In this document: piece by piece, positions 8,105-20,956 of the stretch
How positions within the stretch are numbered: the stretch's first letter is position 1
How the letters are laid out: each line of letters starts with the position of its first letter
Source: Burkholderiaceae bacterium
GTDB lineage: Bacteria > Pseudomonadota > Gammaproteobacteria > Burkholderiales > Burkholderiaceae
NCBI GenBank assembly: GCA_947462685.1
Contig: CANHPL010000025.1
Location: 1 to 37,618 of the forward strand
Length of the DNA: 37,618 nt
Direction of reading: 5' to 3'
Notes under the pieces: generated by a model
Databases searched by the model: none
What the model was told of the DNA's origin: nothing
Seen by the model: only the letters and a program-made list of their open reading frames with translations
Translations under genes and position numbers: made by a program

Positions 8105-9229
8105 ATGGCTCCTTTGCCAGCTTTTACTATTTTTAACGAGGTTCATAAATCCCTCGGCGCAAAAATGATTGATTTTGGCGGCTGGGAAATGCCTATCCAC
8201 TATGGCTCACAGTTAGGCGAGCATCTGCATACAAGGACTTCCGCTAGTTTATTTGATGTTTCTCACATGGCCGTGGTTGATTGCTTCGGCTCTGACTCCC
8301 CTTCTTTTTTAACTTACCTTTTGGCAAATAATATTCAAAAGCTTAAAGCCTCTGGAGTGGGTCTTTATTCTTGTATGTTAAATCACGAGGGTGGCATTAT
8401 TGATGATTTAATTGTCTATCGGCTTGAAGATCGATATCGACTTGTTATTAATGCCTCAACTGCCGAATCCGACATCATTTGGATGAACGAGCAAGCAAAG
8501 TCTTTTAATGATATTGAGCTCGTTCCTAGGCGTTACGCCTTGAATCATTGCGCAGATCCTGAGGTGTTATTAGCTGTTCAAGGGCCCTTGAGTTTACAAG
8601 TTCTTGCACAAGCATTTCCAACGATTGCTAAAGAATTAGAAAAACTTGCTTACTTTCATGTTTCTTATTTATCCACCAACTTTGGCAAATTGATGTTTGC
8701 TAGAACCGGTTATACCGGTGAGGATGGTTTTGAAATAAGTATTCCGATGTCCCAAGGACGGTTAGTGTGGGACTATTTATTAAGCCTTTCTTCAGATCTA
8801 AAACCAGCGGGCTTAGGTGCCAGAGACACTCTTCGCATTGAGGCTGGTTATAACTTATATGGGCAAGATATGAATCCGCAAATAAGTCCTCTCGATTGTG
8901 GGTTATCTTGGACTGTCGATTTAAACAGTGCACGAAATTTCATTGGTAAATCACGCCTCCTTCAACAAGGTCAACAATTTGATTTTTTAGGTCTCGTTTT
9001 ATTGGGTAAAGGGGTTATTAGGGCTCACCAAAAAGTGAGCACTTCCCGCGGAATTGGCGAAATATGCTCCGGAACTTATAGCCCTTCTTTAGAAAAATCA
9101 ATTGGTTTAGCCCGTTTACCTAAAGGTCAAGTTCTTGGATCTATTGTTCAGGTCAACATTCGTGATCAAGAAATCGATGCTCAATTAGTAAAGCCTCAAT
9201 TTGTTCGTCGCGGTCAAATTCTTATTTAA
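8105..9229 (+). CDS. gcvT: Glycine cleavage system T protein (aminomethyltransferase)
   Basis: A 374-residue tetrahydrofolate-dependent aminomethyltransferase. It takes the methylamine from the lipoyl arm of GcvH and releases ammonia plus 5,10-methylene-THF. Signatures include [13 protein letters not shown] near the N-terminus, [32 protein letters not shown] and [21 protein letters not shown], with the family length. The ATG at 8105 follows the AGGA site at 8096-8099. It is the first gene of gcvT-gcvH-gcvP (17 nt to gcvH) and is directly downstream of the tandem glycine riboswitch. Confidence 0.97.
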   Translation: MAPLPAFTIFNEVHKSLGAKMIDFGGWEMPIHYGSQLGEHLHTRTSASLFDVSHMAVVDCFGSDSPSFLTYLLANNIQKLKASGVGLYSCMLNHEGGIIDDLIVYRLEDRYRLVINASTAESDIIWMNEQAKSFNDIELVPRRYALNHCADPEVLLAVQGPLSLQVLAQAFPTIAKELEKLAYFHVSYLSTNFGKLMFARTGYTGEDGFEISIPMSQGRLVWDYLLSLSSDLKPAGLGARDTLRIEAGYNLYGQDMNPQISPLDCGLSWTVDLNSARNFIGKSRLLQQGQQFDFLGLVLLGKGVIRAHQKVSTSRGIGEICSGTYSPSLEKSIGLARLPKGQVLGSIVQVNIRDQEIDAQLVKPQFVRRGQILI

Positions 9230-9246
9230 TTTTTAGGAGATTTTTT

Positions 9247-9627
9247 ATGTCAGTTCCACAAAACTTGAAATACGCAGCTTCTCACGAGTGGTGCTTATCT
9301 AACGACGATGGGTCCTATTCTGTAGGAATTACGCAGCACGCTCAAGATGCACTTGGTGATATTGTTTTTATAGAGCTCCCCAAGTTAGGGCAACAAGTTG
9401 TTGCAAAATCGAATTGTGCCGTAGTTGAATCAGTTAAAGCGGCTAGTGATATTTACGCCCCAATCAATGGTGAAATCATAGCTATCAATGAGGAACTTGC
9501 GAATTCTCCTGAACAAATTAACTCAGCCCCCTACGAATCTTGGTTCTTTAAGATCAAAGCATCAAACCCTGCTGATTTAAATGCTTTACTTGATGCAGCT
9601 GCATATAGCTCATCCATTGGGGAATGA
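9247..9627 (+). CDS. gcvH: Glycine cleavage system H protein (lipoyl carrier)
   Basis: A 126-residue lipoyl-domain protein that carries aminomethyl groups between GcvP, GcvT and the L protein. The lipoylated lysine is K64 in [14 protein letters not shown]. Other conserved blocks are HEW near residue 13, [19 protein letters not shown] and the tail [12 protein letters not shown] strong AGGAGA site (9235-9240) precedes the ATG by 6 nt. The stop overlaps the gcvP start (ATGA), indicating coupled translation. Confidence 0.97.
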   Translation: MSVPQNLKYAASHEWCLSNDDGSYSVGITQHAQDALGDIVFIELPKLGQQVVAKSNCAVVESVKAASDIYAPINGEIIAINEELANSPEQINSAPYESWFFKIKASNPADLNALLDAAAYSSSIGE

Positions 9628-12530
9628 ATATGGCCTCCTCATTAATAAAAGACGCCTTACAAACAAATGCCGAATTTATTTCGAGACATATCGGCCCCTC
9701 ACTCGAGGAGCAAGACTCCATGCTTCGAGTACTGGGCTTTAAATCAAGAGCGGATTTAATTCAATCTGTTGTTCCCCCTTCTATAAGGGAAAATCAGGCC
9801 TTGCCCCTTGCTGAATTTACTGAACCACTTTCAGAAATTGATGCGTTAAACCACTTGAAGTCGATCGCAAACAAAAATTTAGTTTATAAAAGTTGGATTG
9901 GCCAAGGTTACTACAACACATTTACTCCCGCAGTTATTCAAAGAAATATTTTAGAAAACCCTTCTTGGTATACGGCGTATACGCCTTATCAGCCCGAGAT
10001 TTCTCAAGGCAGATTAGAAGCTATTATAAATTTTCAACAAATGATTATGGACCTTTCAGGTATGGATATTGCAAATGCATCCATGCTTGATGAAGGGACT
10101 GCGGCTGCTGAAGCAATGACATTAGCACTTCGTTCGTGTGAGTCAAAATCTACATCTTTTTTTGTTGCCTCAGACGTTTTTCCCCAAACCATAGAAGTTA
10201 TTAAAACTCGTGCGAAGCCTTTAAATATTCAGGTCATAGTTGATGATGCCTCTAACATTACGCAATATGATGTTTTTGGTTCAATCATTCAATATCCCGG
10301 CGGTAATGGGCAATTACATTCCATTGCAGATTATTTAAAAATGAGCGCACACATTCATGCTCATAAAGGTTTGTTTATCATCGCTGCTGATTTATTGGCT
10401 CTCACAATCCTAGAATCTCCTGGCAAGCTTCAGGCTGATATTGTCATCGGCAGTTCACAACGCTTTGGCGTGCCGATTGGCTTCGGCGGTCCACATGCTG
10501 CATTTTTATCGACTAAAGATGTCTATAAAAGAAACATGCCGGGAAGGCTAGTCGGTGTCAGTATTGACTCAAATGGAAACTCTGCTTACCGCCTGGCTTT
10601 ACAAACGCGTGAACAACATATACGAAGAGAAAAAGCTACTTCAAATATTTGCACTGCACAAGTTTTATTGGCTGTTATTGCTAGTATGTTTGCGGTTTAC
10701 CATGGCCCACAGGGTTTAAAGAAAATTGCTCTTCGGACCCATTTCTATACCTCTTTATTAGCGAACACTCTAAGAAAGTATGGCGTAGAAGTTTCTAACT
10801 CCTCCTGGTTTGATACCTTACTTATTCAATCAAATAATGTTGACTCCATCCTTTCCAAAGCAAATTCTTTAAAAATGAATTTTAGGCATTTGGATGATCA
10901 ACATCTTGTAATTTCCTTAGATGAAACCTGCTCTGATATTGATATAGCTTGTATTTTAAAAGCCTTTAATATTGAAATCGCGGTTGATGACCTTCAGGCA
11001 TTTTTGCCCACATCAGAACCCTGCTTTCCTCCTGATCTAGTTCGTAAAGATTCATACTTGACGCATCCGACTTTTAACCGTTATCACTCTGAACATGAAA
11101 TGCTTCGTTATCTTCGCCGTCTCTCAGACAAAGATTTGGCGTTAGATAGAACGATGATACCCCTTGGTTCTTGCACGATGAAGTTAAATGCCACTAGTGA
11201 AATGTTGCCAATTTCATGGCCTACATTTAATCAGATTCATCCTTTTTCGCCGCCATCTCAATGGACTGGATACGCTCAACTTATTGAACAAGTTGAACGT
11301 ATGATGTGTGCAGCAACTGGTTACGATTGTGTCTCACTACAGCCAAATGCTGGTTCTCAAGGCGAGTATGCGGGTCTATTAGCGATTCAGGCATATCATG
11401 AGTCCCGTGGTGATGTGCATCGTCACATTTGTCTTATACCCTCTTCTGCTCACGGCACTAATCCTGCTTCAGCACAAATGACTGGCATGGAAGTGGTCGT
11501 AATTGCATGTGATTCCAATGGAAATATTGATTATGCAGATCTGCAATCTAAGGTTGTACAACATTCTTCACACCTTGCGGCAATGATGATTACCTACCCC
11601 TCTACTCACGGGGTTTTTGAAACCCATGTCAAAGAGGTTTGTGATTTAGTTCATGGCCATGGTGGCCTTGTATATATTGATGGTGCCAACATGAATGCTC
11701 TAGTTGGCACGGCGTCTCCCGGCCACTTTGGTGGTGATGTAAGTCACTTGAATTTACATAAAACTTTTTGTATTCCTCATGGAGGTGGTGGGCCTGGTGT
11801 GGGTCCAATTGCGGCAAAAGCACATCTAGCCCCTTTTTTACCATCATCTTTTACGGCCGATTTAATTACTAAATCTACTCAACAAAGCCCTCGAATTAGT
11901 GCCGCACCATATGGTTCTGCATCGATACTTCCAATCTCTTGGATGTATGTTGCAATGATGGGCTCTAGTGGCCTACGTCAAGCGACAGAAGTTGCTATTC
12001 TTTCTGCCAACTACATCGCCAAGAAATTAAGCCCCCATTTTCCAATCCTATATCAAGGTCAAAATAATTTAATTGCCCATGAGTGTATTCTCGATATAAG
12101 ACCTATTCAAAAGCTTTCTGGCATTAGTAACGAAGATATTGCTAAACGTTTAATGGACTTTGGATTTCATGCGCCCACGATGAGCTTTCCTGTACCAGGG
12201 ACTCTGATGATTGAACCAACAGAAAGTGAATCAAAGTTTGAAATGGATCGATTTATTGAAGCAATGATTTGTATTCGTGAAGAAATTGAAATGGTAATTA
12301 ATGGCAAGTTTGATCCATTAGATAACCCCTTAAAAAATGCTCCACATACTGCCCAATCTCTTTTATCCTCTGCATGGAATCATTCTTACTCTAGAGAAAT
12401 AGCTGCATACCCAGTTTCTAGATTAAAGCTTAATAAGTATTGGCCACCTGTAGGTAGAGTTGACAATGTTCATGGTGATCGAAATTTATTTTGTGCTTGT
12501 GTGCCAATGAGCGAGTACGAAGAAATTTAA
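9624..12530 (+). CDS. gcvP: Glycine dehydrogenase (decarboxylating), P protein
   Basis: A 968-residue PLP enzyme that decarboxylates glycine and loads the aminomethyl group on GcvH. The N-terminal half begins with FISRHIGPS and carries [16 protein letters not shown] residues ([13 protein letters not shown]). The C-terminal half carries the PLP lysine K713 in [18 protein letters not shown]. The single-chain (homodimeric) form is used, unlike split GcvPA/GcvPB. The start ATG overlaps the gcvH stop; a second ATG two codons on is also possible. Its stop codon shares the TTAA at 12527-12530 with the convergent priA stop, and its terminator hairpin lies in the priA coding region. Confidence 0.97.
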   Translation: MNMASSLIKDALQTNAEFISRHIGPSLEEQDSMLRVLGFKSRADLIQSVVPPSIRENQALPLAEFTEPLSEIDALNHLKSIANKNLVYKSWIGQGYYNTFTPAVIQRNILENPSWYTAYTPYQPEISQGRLEAIINFQQMIMDLSGMDIANASMLDEGTAAAEAMTLALRSCESKSTSFFVASDVFPQTIEVIKTRAKPLNIQVIVDDASNITQYDVFGSIIQYPGGNGQLHSIADYLKMSAHIHAHKGLFIIAADLLALTILESPGKLQADIVIGSSQRFGVPIGFGGPHAAFLSTKDVYKRNMPGRLVGVSIDSNGNSAYRLALQTREQHIRREKATSNICTAQVLLAVIASMFAVYHGPQGLKKIALRTHFYTSLLANTLRKYGVEVSNSSWFDTLLIQSNNVDSILSKANSLKMNFRHLDDQHLVISLDETCSDIDIACILKAFNIEIAVDDLQAFLPTSEPCFPPDLVRKDSYLTHPTFNRYHSEHEMLRYLRRLSDKDLALDRTMIPLGSCTMKLNATSEMLPISWPTFNQIHPFSPPSQWTGYAQLIEQVERMMCAATGYDCVSLQPNAGSQGEYAGLLAIQAYHESRGDVHRHICLIPSSAHGTNPASAQMTGMEVVVIACDSNGNIDYADLQSKVVQHSSHLAAMMITYPSTHGVFETHVKEVCDLVHGHGGLVYIDGANMNALVGTASPGHFGGDVSHLNLHKTFCIPHGGGGPGVGPIAAKAHLAPFLPSSFTADLITKSTQQSPRISAAPYGSASILPISWMYVAMMGSSGLRQATEVAILSANYIAKKLSPHFPILYQGQNNLIAHECILDIRPIQKLSGISNEDIAKRLMDFGFHAPTMSFPVPGTLMIEPTESESKFEMDRFIEAMICIREEIEMVINGKFDPLDNPLKNAPHTAQSLLSSAWNHSYSREIAAYPVSRLKLNKYWPPVGRVDNVHGDRNLFCACVPMSEYEEI

Positions 12531-14599
12531 AATTGTAAAGGGTCACGATCAATCTGTAATTTTATTGATCGTGATTTCTTCTTAATACCCTCAATATAAT
12601 CTAGGGCTTTTTCAAGAATTTTTTGTAGTTTTATCCTATCGTTAGACTCGATTAATATTTGATTTCTGTCTACGCCAGATAGACGTTGTAATACCCTTGG
12701 AGTTGGGTCACTTATTTGAATATTTTCAGATAACTCTTGTTCTAGATACTGTTTTAAACTCTGAAGTACTTCATTATTACTTTGTTCACTTTTTGATTCC
12801 GCAATAATCAGTGCTTGATGTGAATAAGGCGGTAATTGATACTCCTTTCTTTCTTTTACGATATCAGTTATAAACTCATCATAGTGATGTTCTGCTAATG
12901 CTTTAAACATTGGGTGTTCGATAAATTCTGTTTGAATGTAAATATTTGCGCCATCTGCGGCCTGTCCTCTGCCCGCCCTTCCGGCCACCTGCACCAATTG
13001 AGAAAATATTTTTTCTACTGCTCGAAAATCTTGCGAGTACAAACTTTTATCTACATCTATAACAATAATTGACTGTATATGCTGAAAATCATGGCCCTTA
13101 ATAATCATTTGTGTACCAATGATGATTGCAGGCTCACCAGCATGTATTTTTTTAAATAATTCCTCTGCAGATCCTTTTGTTTTTGTCGAATCGCTATCGA
13201 TTCTTATAATGTCTATTTCAGGATAAGTATCTTTTAAAGATTCTTCTATTTTTTGCGTTCCCATGCCGAGAGTTTCCAAATCTTGATTTCCACACTCAGG
13301 GCAATTTAACGGTATGTATTGATTACTTCCACAATGGTGGCATTGCAAAACTTTTCTATTGCTATCTATTTTTTTATGTACCACCATCCAGGCACTACAT
13401 TTTTTACAGTTAGATTTCCAAGAACATGTCTTACAGTGCAGTATTGGGGCGTATCCTCTTCTATTAATAAAAATCAATGTTTGTTTATTATTTTTCTTTG
13501 TTCTGGTTATGACTTCGTTTAACTCTTCTGTTATCCCATATGAATTAATTTTTTTATTTTTTCTGGCAATCCCCATATTAATTAAACTAAGTTTTGATAG
13601 ACTTGCTCCATCTTTAGCTTTTTTATTTAACGTTAACAAAGTTATTTTGTTTTGTAATACTTTCTGCCATGTTTCTGATGATGGCGTTGCAGAGGTAAGT
13701 AGTATTGGTACTTTTAATTCCGAAGCGCGCCATATAGCCAAATCTCGTGCGTTGTATCTTAAACCATCTTGTTGTTTATATGAGTAATCGTGCTCTTCGT
13801 CTATGACGATTGCTTTTATTTTTTTAGCTGGTGCGAATATGCTTAGTCTTGTTCCTAATATGACTCGTGATATACCTTTTTCTATTTTCCACCATGCAAT
13901 ATTTCTTTGAGCTGATGTTATATCACTATGCAAAACTGTAACTTCCTCATTTATAAAAACCTGTTTTACTATTTTTTCTAATTGAGGTGTTAAATTTATT
14001 TCTGGTATCAGTATGAGGCATTGAGCAGTCTCATCTTTTAATACATCTTTTAACCAAGTAAGATATACGGCTGTTTTACCACTTCCAGTTATTCCCTTTA
14101 ACAAAGTTAATTCAAACTTTTTTTTGTTAGAGCTTGTTTTTAAATATTCTAAACTCTTGTTTTGTTCTTCATTTAAATTCCAACTATATTCCTCAACATC
14201 GCTATTTTTATTATTTTGTTTTTTTTCTTGATCTCTTAATATTTGTTTTTGCAATAAAGCCCATTTATTTGGCTTCTTCCAGTCTGATGGAAGACTACTA
14301 AATAATATTTCCCCCAAGGGTTTTAAGTAATACTTTGATGAAAATTGACACAAGTTAATTACTTGTTGAGTTACTTTTAGTTCCGGCGATATTTCTAAGA
14401 CCGGTTTTAAGTTTCTTATTTGTTTATTGGCGTAAGTAACTTTCTCATCTATTTGTATGACAATCCCAGCTGTCATTTTTTTTCCAAATTCAACTTTTAC
14501 AATATCTCCCACCTTCGGATGTTGTAATAACTCCTCCAGACTCCACGTGTAGTCAAATAGTTGAAAAAGGGGTACATCTATAGCTATTTTTACGTTCAC
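12527..14599 (-). CDS. priA: Primosomal protein N' (replication restart helicase PriA)
   Basis: A 690-residue superfamily 2 3'-5' helicase that restarts stalled replication forks. Domains in order: N-terminal 3'-DNA binding region (1-~100), Walker A GITGSGKT (169-176), DEEH box (267-270), SATPSSE motif III (303-309), an eight-cysteine zinc-binding insert (C389, 392, 398, 401, 420, 423, 433, 436), [11 protein letters not shown] (495-505) and motif [11 protein letters not shown] (537-545). The start is GTG; no in-frame ATG lies upstream. The gene is visibly more AT-rich and Lys/Asn-rich than gcvP or the atp genes. It is convergent with gcvP, and the region before it carries DnaA-box matches. 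Confidence 0.95.
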   Translation of the reverse strand: MNVKIAIDVPLFQLFDYTWSLEELLQHPKVGDIVKVEFGKKMTAGIVIQIDEKVTYANKQIRNLKPVLEISPELKVTQQVINLCQFSSKYYLKPLGEILFSSLPSDWKKPNKWALLQKQILRDQEKKQNNKNSDVEEYSWNLNEEQNKSLEYLKTSSNKKKFELTLLKGITGSGKTAVYLTWLKDVLKDETAQCLILIPEINLTPQLEKIVKQVFINEEVTVLHSDITSAQRNIAWWKIEKGISRVILGTRLSIFAPAKKIKAIVIDEEHDYSYKQQDGLRYNARDLAIWRASELKVPILLTSATPSSETWQKVLQNKITLLTLNKKAKDGASLSKLSLINMGIARKNKKINSYGITEELNEVITRTKKNNKQTLIFINRRGYAPILHCKTCSWKSNCKKCSAWMVVHKKIDSNRKVLQCHHCGSNQYIPLNCPECGNQDLETLGMGTQKIEESLKDTYPEIDIIRIDSDSTKTKGSAEELFKKIHAGEPAIIIGTQMIIKGHDFQHIQSIIVIDVDKSLYSQDFRAVEKIFSQLVQVAGRAGRGQAADGANIYIQTEFIEHPMFKALAEHHYDEFITDIVKERKEYQLPPYSHQALIIAESKSEQSNNEVLQSLKQYLEQELSENIQISDPTPRVLQRLSGVDRNQILIESNDRIKLQKILEKALDYIEGIKKKSRSIKLQIDRDPLQF
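12543..12574 (+). terminator. Probable terminator for gcvTHP, inside the priA 3' coding end
   Basis: TCACGATCAAT (12543-12553) and ATTGATCGTGA (12564-12574) form a perfect 11-base stem with a 10-base loop. TTTCTTCTT follows on the plus strand. It lies 13 nt after the gcvP stop but within the last codons of priA on the other strand. The T tract is interrupted, so efficiency is uncertain. Confidence 0.65.
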
Positions 14600-14681
14600 T
14601 TGAATGACTATTTTCCAAATTTTTATTTAACGCATAATAGTAATTACTTACTTAGATCTATATGCTTTTAGACGCCTTACC

Positions 14682-14878
14682 TGTGGATAACTCTGTGGAT
14701 TATTTGTAAGTTTACACTTCGCTCATTCAAAGGGATTTCACTAATTTTTTTCTCTCACCAACCGTCAACTTGGTAATTTTTTTAAAAATCAACAACTTGT
14801 ATCTTTTACGTAGAATTTAAATGTAGTATCTATCGCAAGGGTTTGTTATATTCTGAAAGTGCCACTGCCTGTGTATAA
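14682..14878 (-). promoter_or_regulatory. Cluster of three DnaA-box matches between priA and hemE
   Basis: Within the 309-base intergenic segment 14600-14908, minus-strand reading gives TTATCCACA (14682-14690, perfect consensus), TAATCCACA (14694-14702, one mismatch) and TTATACACA (14870-14878, the sequence of a known E. coli oriC box variant). The first two are head to tail, 12 bases start to start, a spacing common in bacterial origins. Between them and the third is AT-rich DNA (14740-14830). The segment is the only non-coding gap of this size on the minus-strand half and also contains the priA upstream region. It may be an origin element, a DnaA-titration site or a DnaA operator for priA. 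Confidence 0.6.
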
Positions 14879-14908
14879 CTTTTTTAATATCTTACTCTAA
14901 TCATTGCA

Positions 14909-16039
14909 CTATATATCTGAGCGATGTCTTTTAGACTCTGATCTTACAGCCTCAATTAGACAATCAACATTTTCTGGGGGGGTAAATTGAGAAATTCCAT
15001 GTCCTAAATTAAAAATATGGCCATCTAAGGGTGATAATTCTTCTTCAATTGACTTGGTAAGCGACAACTCATTGAATAATTCACTCACCTTATTTTTAAT
15101 AATTTTTTGATCACCCAGCAAAATTAATGGGTCAAGATTACCTTGTATAGCTATTTTTTGTTTACCTAGATGTTCTCTTGCCTTTGATAATGACATAGTC
15201 CAATCTAAGCCTAAAACATTGGCGCCTGACTTAGCCATTTCATTTAGCCAAATTGCTCCACCTTTAGAAAATATTAAAATGGGGACTTGCTCTTTTATAT
15301 CTCGATCCTCATGTAGTCTTCGAATAATTTCTTTCATTGGCGCTAATGAGTACTCTATATAATCTGCAGAACATAATAACCCGCCCCAGGTATCAAACAA
15401 CATGACCGCTTGAGCGCCTGATTCAATTTGTAAGCGCAGATATTCCGTAATTGATTGAATATTTATATCTAAAATATGTTTAATTAAATCGGGGCGTTTA
15501 TACAACATGGTTTTTGTTTCTTGAAAATCTTTTGAACCAGAACCCTCAACCATGTAACATGCCAAAGTCCATGGACTTCCTGAAAACCCTATTAATGGAA
15601 CTCTTTGCTTGCCATTCTGAATTAAGTCTTTTTTAATTTGACTGACGGCGTCAAAGACATACCTCAATTGGTCCATGTCAGCAACTCTTAAATCCTTAAT
15701 GCTTTTTTCCACTCTAAGGGGATTTTTAAATCGAGGCCCTTCTCCGGTCTCAAAACTCAAACCGAGCCCCATTGCATCTGGAATAGTGAGGATATCCGAA
15801 AACAAAATTGCAGCATCTAGACCGTATCGGTCTATCGGCTGAAGTGTTACTTCTGATGACAGCTGCGGATTTTTTGCTAACTGTAAAAAACTACCCGCTT
15901 TGGCTCTTGTTTGCTTATATTCTGGTAAGTATCTTCCAGCTTGTCTCATCAGCCATATTGGAGTTGTGTCCAACTTCTCAAAACGGCAGGCTCTTAAGAA
16001 CCGGTCATTGATTAATTCTGGAAAGATGTTGCCTGACAA
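14909..16039 (-). CDS. hemE: Uroporphyrinogen decarboxylase
   Basis: A 376-residue enzyme of heme biosynthesis that removes four acetate carboxyls of uroporphyrinogen III to give coproporphyrinogen III. The N-terminal signature PIWLMRQAGRYLPEY (27-41, with the substrate-binding arginines R32 and R36) and FSDIL (80-84, catalytic D82) are present, as are GFSGSPWTLACYMVEG and the C-terminal NLGHGI. The start is TTG, 8 nt after the atpC stop, because an in-frame stop lies two codons upstream and no ATG is near; coupling to atpC is possible. It is the last gene of the long mnmG-to-hemE series. No clear terminator follows. Confidence 0.95.
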   Translation of the reverse strand: MSGNIFPELINDRFLRACRFEKLDTTPIWLMRQAGRYLPEYKQTRAKAGSFLQLAKNPQLSSEVTLQPIDRYGLDAAILFSDILTIPDAMGLGLSFETGEGPRFKNPLRVEKSIKDLRVADMDQLRYVFDAVSQIKKDLIQNGKQRVPLIGFSGSPWTLACYMVEGSGSKDFQETKTMLYKRPDLIKHILDINIQSITEYLRLQIESGAQAVMLFDTWGGLLCSADYIEYSLAPMKEIIRRLHEDRDIKEQVPILIFSKGGAIWLNEMAKSGANVLGLDWTMSLSKAREHLGKQKIAIQGNLDPLILLGDQKIIKNKVSELFNELSLTKSIEEELSPLDGHIFNLGHGISQFTPPENVDCLIEAVRSESKRHRSDI

Positions 16040-16046
16040 TTTTTAT

Positions 16047-16463
16047 TTATTTTTTTCGACGGAATCTAGCGATAGCGGCAAGTTGGGCGGCTGCAATTGC
16101 AAACTCAGCTTGAGCAAGAGCGAAGTCAATATCTGATGTACGAGTTGCCATTGAGTCTTCTGCTCGGCGTTTTGCTTCATTTGCCTTCGCCTCATCTAGA
16201 TCCGCCCCTCTAATAGCAGTATCGGCTAATACCGTAACAGAATGCGGTTGAACCTCAAGAATTCCACCAGCAACAAAAACAAACTCTTCGTCTCCGTCAG
16301 GTTTTTCAATTCTTACAGATCCTGGACGAATTCGCGTAATCAATGGGGTATGGCCTGGCAATACTCCCAGCTCGCCAGATTCTCCAGGCAAAGCCACAAA
16401 CTTAGCCTCACCTGAATAAATCGAACTTTCTGCGCTTACAACGTCAACATGCATGGTAGCCAT
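16047..16463 (-). CDS. atpC: ATP synthase F1 epsilon subunit
   Basis: A 138-residue subunit of the central stalk that couples rotation to catalysis and can inhibit ATP hydrolysis. The N-terminal beta-sandwich shows [38 protein letters not shown], the family signature. The C-terminal helical hairpin (~90-135) is Ala/Arg rich. The ATG lies 23 nt after atpD. It is last in the F1 order atpHAGDC and is followed within 8 nt by hemE. Confidence 0.97.
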   Translation of the reverse strand: MATMHVDVVSAESSIYSGEAKFVALPGESGELGVLPGHTPLITRIRPGSVRIEKPDGDEEFVFVAGGILEVQPHSVTVLADTAIRGADLDEAKANEAKRRAEDSMATRTSDIDFALAQAEFAIAAAQLAAIARFRRKK

Positions 16464-16486
16464 AATGTATTAAAACCTTATTTAAA

Positions 16487-17905
<1,419 letters not shown>

Positions 17906-17927
17906 TCAATATTTACAATTCTTTAAA

Positions 17928-18803
17928 TTAAACCGCTGCTGCGCCACTTACAATTTCAGATAATTCTTTGGTAATTGCAGCTTGACGTGTCTTGTTGTAG
18001 TCAAGTTGTAATTCCGCAATTAAATTTTTCGCGTTATCAGAAGCAGCTTTCATTGCAACCATCCTCGCCGATTGTTCAGAGGCCATATTTTCTGAAACCG
18101 CCTGATATATTAGTGCTTCAATATATTTTTTAAGTAAATCATCTAATACTGTTTTTGCATCTGGCTCATAAATGTAATCCCAACCATAGGCAACCTTCTC
18201 TTGGGAAGATTGATCTAAGTTTTCAAGCGGTAACGGTAAAATCTTTTCAATTACTGGCTCTTGCTTCATCGTATTGATAAAACGGTTGTAACATAAATAG
18301 ATTTCATCAACTTCACCCTTATCAAAAGCGTCGAGTTGAACTTTAATCGTTCCAATTAAATCGTCTAGCAAAGGCTTATCGCCTAAATGTATGGCATGTG
18401 ATACAAGATTCGCTTTAATTCTATTCAGAAATTGAAAGCCTTTTGTACCAATAGCTGTGCACAAAATATCTTTTTGCTCACCACGCCAAGATTTCATACT
18501 GTTGGTTAGCATACGTAAAATATTCGTATTCAATCCTCCGCATAAGCCCTTATCCGTGGTAATTAAAATGATGCCAACATTTTTGATTTCTCTTTCAACT
18601 AAAAATGGTGGTCGATACTCTGGGTTTGCACGAGTAATATTTGCAGCAACATTCCTTATTTTTGCCGCAAAAGGTCTAGCCGCACGCATCCGCTCTTGGG
18701 CACGGCGCATCTTAGACGCGGCAACCATTTCCATCGCTTTTGTAATCTTTCGCGTATTTTGTACGCTCTTGATTTTGTTTCGTATTTCTTTAGTTCCAGC
18801 CAC
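17928..18803 (-). CDS. atpG: ATP synthase F1 gamma subunit
   Basis: A 291-residue rotor shaft subunit. The N-terminal helix has the conserved [35 protein letters not shown]. The middle has [12 protein letters not shown], and the C-terminal helix carries [21 protein letters not shown] followed by [22 protein letters not shown]. The start is GTG with a good GGAGA site five nt upstream; ACT/Lys-rich N-terminus begins at once, as in homologues. It lies 23 nt after atpA. Confidence 0.97.
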   Translation of the reverse strand: MAGTKEIRNKIKSVQNTRKITKAMEMVAASKMRRAQERMRAARPFAAKIRNVAANITRANPEYRPPFLVEREIKNVGIILITTDKGLCGGLNTNILRMLTNSMKSWRGEQKDILCTAIGTKGFQFLNRIKANLVSHAIHLGDKPLLDDLIGTIKVQLDAFDKGEVDEIYLCYNRFINTMKQEPVIEKILPLPLENLDQSSQEKVAYGWDYIYEPDAKTVLDDLLKKYIEALIYQAVSENMASEQSARMVAMKAASDNAKNLIAELQLDYNKTRQAAITKELSEIVSGAAAV

Positions 18804-18826
18804 GCGGCTCTCCTCGCCTCTTTATA

Positions 18827-20368
18827 TTAGAAAGAAGCAGAACGTTTAAAGTCTTCGATCGCTGCCTTTAATGCAACTTCGTCATCCTTGGATAACTCTT
18901 TTGTGTCTTCAATTCGGCCAATTAAATCAGCGTATTTTGACTTAAGATGATCCTGCATTCCTTTTTCAAAAGGAAGAATATCTTTAACCTCAACATTGTC
19001 TAGGAATCCATTATTCGCTGCGTATAAAGAGGCTGCTAGCTGCCAAACTTGTTGTGGGCTGTATTGTGACTGCTTTAACAGTTCCATAACTCGACGTCCA
19101 CGGTCCAACTGTTTCCGGGTAGCATCATCCAAATCTGAGGCAAACTGCGAAAACGCCGCAAGTTCGCGATACTGTGCAAGATCCGTACGAATACCGCCAG
19201 AAAGTTTTTTGATTACTTTAGTTTGTGCCGCTCCACCAACCCTTGATACAGAAATACCGGCATTAATCGCAGGGCGTACGCCAGCGTTAAACAAGTCAGT
19301 TTCTAAGAAGATCTGCCCGTCAGTAATGGAAATTACGTTCGTTGGAACGAATGCAGAAACGTCACCCGCTTGTGTTTCAATTATTGGGAGGGCTGTTAAT
19401 GATCCTGTTTTTCCTTTAACTTCTCCATTTGTAAATTTCTCAATAAATTCAGCGTTAACGCGTGCAGCGCGCTCTAATAATCTTGAGTGCAAATAGAATA
19501 CATCTCCAGGATATGCTTCACGACCTGGCGGTCTACGCAACAAGAGTGATACCTGGCGATATGCAATTGCTTGTTTAGTCAAATCATCATAAACAATTAA
19601 TGCATCTTCACCACGGTCTCTAAAGTACTCACCCATTGTGCAGCCAGCATATGCTGACAAATACTGCATCGCAGCTGAATCAGATGCTGTAGCGGCCACA
19701 ACAATCGTATAGGCAAGTGCACCATGCTCTTCTAATTTACGAACAACGTTATTAATAGTCGATGCTTTTTGACCAATCGCAACGTAAACGCAATATACGC
19801 CTTTACCTTTTTGATTAATAATGGCATCAATCGCAACGGCTGTTTTACCTGTTTGTCTATCGCCAATAATTAACTCACGCTGACCTCTTCCAATTGGAAC
19901 CATCGCATCAATAGACTTAAGACCAGTTTGTAGTGGTTGACTAACAGACTGACGCGCAATTACACCTGGAGCTACTTTTTCAATAATGTCTGTTTGCTTA
20001 GCATTAATTGGGCCCTTACCATCAATAGGCTGCCCAAGTGTATTTACAACTCTGCCTAAAAGTTCTGGTCCGACCGGAACTTCAAGAATACGGCCGGTAC
20101 ACTTAACTGGGTCACCTTCTGATATGTGCTCGTAAGCGCCTAAAATAACAGCACCGACTGAATCACGCTCTAAGTTCAAGGCTAAACCAAAAGTGTTGTT
20201 GGGGAACTCTAACATCTCACCTTGCATAACGCCTGATAAGCCATGAACCCGGCATATTCCGTCAGTCACAGAAATAACAGTTCCTTGATTTCGAACTTCA
20301 GCGTCTACACCTACACTACTGATTCGACTTTTGATCAGATCACTGATCTCAGATGGGTTAAGTTGCAT
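18827..20368 (-). CDS. atpA: ATP synthase F1 alpha subunit
   Basis: A 513-residue regulatory nucleotide-binding subunit of F1. It begins [16 protein letters not shown], has Walker A GDRQTGKT (169-176), and the segments [42 protein letters not shown] and [15 protein letters not shown]. Family length is normal. It sits between atpH (50 nt upstream) and atpG. Confidence 0.98.
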   Translation of the reverse strand: MQLNPSEISDLIKSRISSVGVDAEVRNQGTVISVTDGICRVHGLSGVMQGEMLEFPNNTFGLALNLERDSVGAVILGAYEHISEGDPVKCTGRILEVPVGPELLGRVVNTLGQPIDGKGPINAKQTDIIEKVAPGVIARQSVSQPLQTGLKSIDAMVPIGRGQRELIIGDRQTGKTAVAIDAIINQKGKGVYCVYVAIGQKASTINNVVRKLEEHGALAYTIVVAATASDSAAMQYLSAYAGCTMGEYFRDRGEDALIVYDDLTKQAIAYRQVSLLLRRPPGREAYPGDVFYLHSRLLERAARVNAEFIEKFTNGEVKGKTGSLTALPIIETQAGDVSAFVPTNVISITDGQIFLETDLFNAGVRPAINAGISVSRVGGAAQTKVIKKLSGGIRTDLAQYRELAAFSQFASDLDDATRKQLDRGRRVMELLKQSQYSPQQVWQLAASLYAANNGFLDNVEVKDILPFEKGMQDHLKSKYADLIGRIEDTKELSKDDEVALKAAIEDFKRSASF

Positions 20369-20418
20369 TTATAACTCCTAGGGTCTTTTAATTTCGTTGT
20401 ACTACTTATATATTTTGC

Positions 20419-20955
20419 TCATGAAAGTAAAGCGGCTTGCATCGCCTCTAATCTTGACTTTACCGATGTATCCAACACTTCATCGCCAACTTGGACTCTC
20501 ACTCCGCCAATTAACTCTGGATCGATCAAAACGGTAGGCTTTAGTTTTTTATTGCCAAAACGTTTTGAAATTACAGCAACTAAGCTTTGAACTTCATCTT
20601 CACCCATTGGAAAAGCACTTATTATTTGCACCTCAGCTGTACCGTTTCTCGCATTTTTGATTTCATCAAACTGCTTTGAAATTTGTGGTAAAGCTGCAAT
20701 ACGGTGGTTCAAAGTTAGCAAAGTTATAAATTTTTTCAAAGCCGGTGCACTATCCCCTGAAATTCCAGCCATTAACAAATCTGCTAATTGCTCTTGGGAC
20801 ACATTTGGATTTGAAGAAAGAATTGCTACTTCGTGATTGCTTGCAAGGTGGGCTAAAGAACTTAGCTGTTCGGACCAATTTGCCAACTCTTCGGGGGCGG
20901 CGGTCCCAGCTAATGCCTCAGCATATGGGCGAGCGATTGTTGCTAAATCAGCCAT
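20419..20955 (-). CDS. atpH: ATP synthase F1 delta subunit
   Basis: A 178-residue peripheral-stalk subunit joining the top of F1 to the b dimer. N-terminal IARPYAEALAG and the C-terminal SAFPMGEDEVQSLVAVISKRFGNKKLKPTVLIDPELIGGVRVQVGDEVLDTSVKSRLEAM are the family hallmarks. Its ATG begins 1 nt after the atpF stop, so translation is probably coupled. Confidence 0.96.
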   Translation of the reverse strand: MADLATIARPYAEALAGTAAPEELANWSEQLSSLAHLASNHEVAILSSNPNVSQEQLADLLMAGISGDSAPALKKFITLLTLNHRIAALPQISKQFDEIKNARNGTAEVQIISAFPMGEDEVQSLVAVISKRFGNKKLKPTVLIDPELIGGVRVQVGDEVLDTSVKSRLEAMQAALLS

Positions 20956-20956
20956 C

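Noticed and set aside
11629..11847. Antisense open frames inside gcvP, mnmG, atp and gyrB genes
   Set aside because: They lie on the opposite strand of well-conserved genes, have no start signals and no recognisable protein features.
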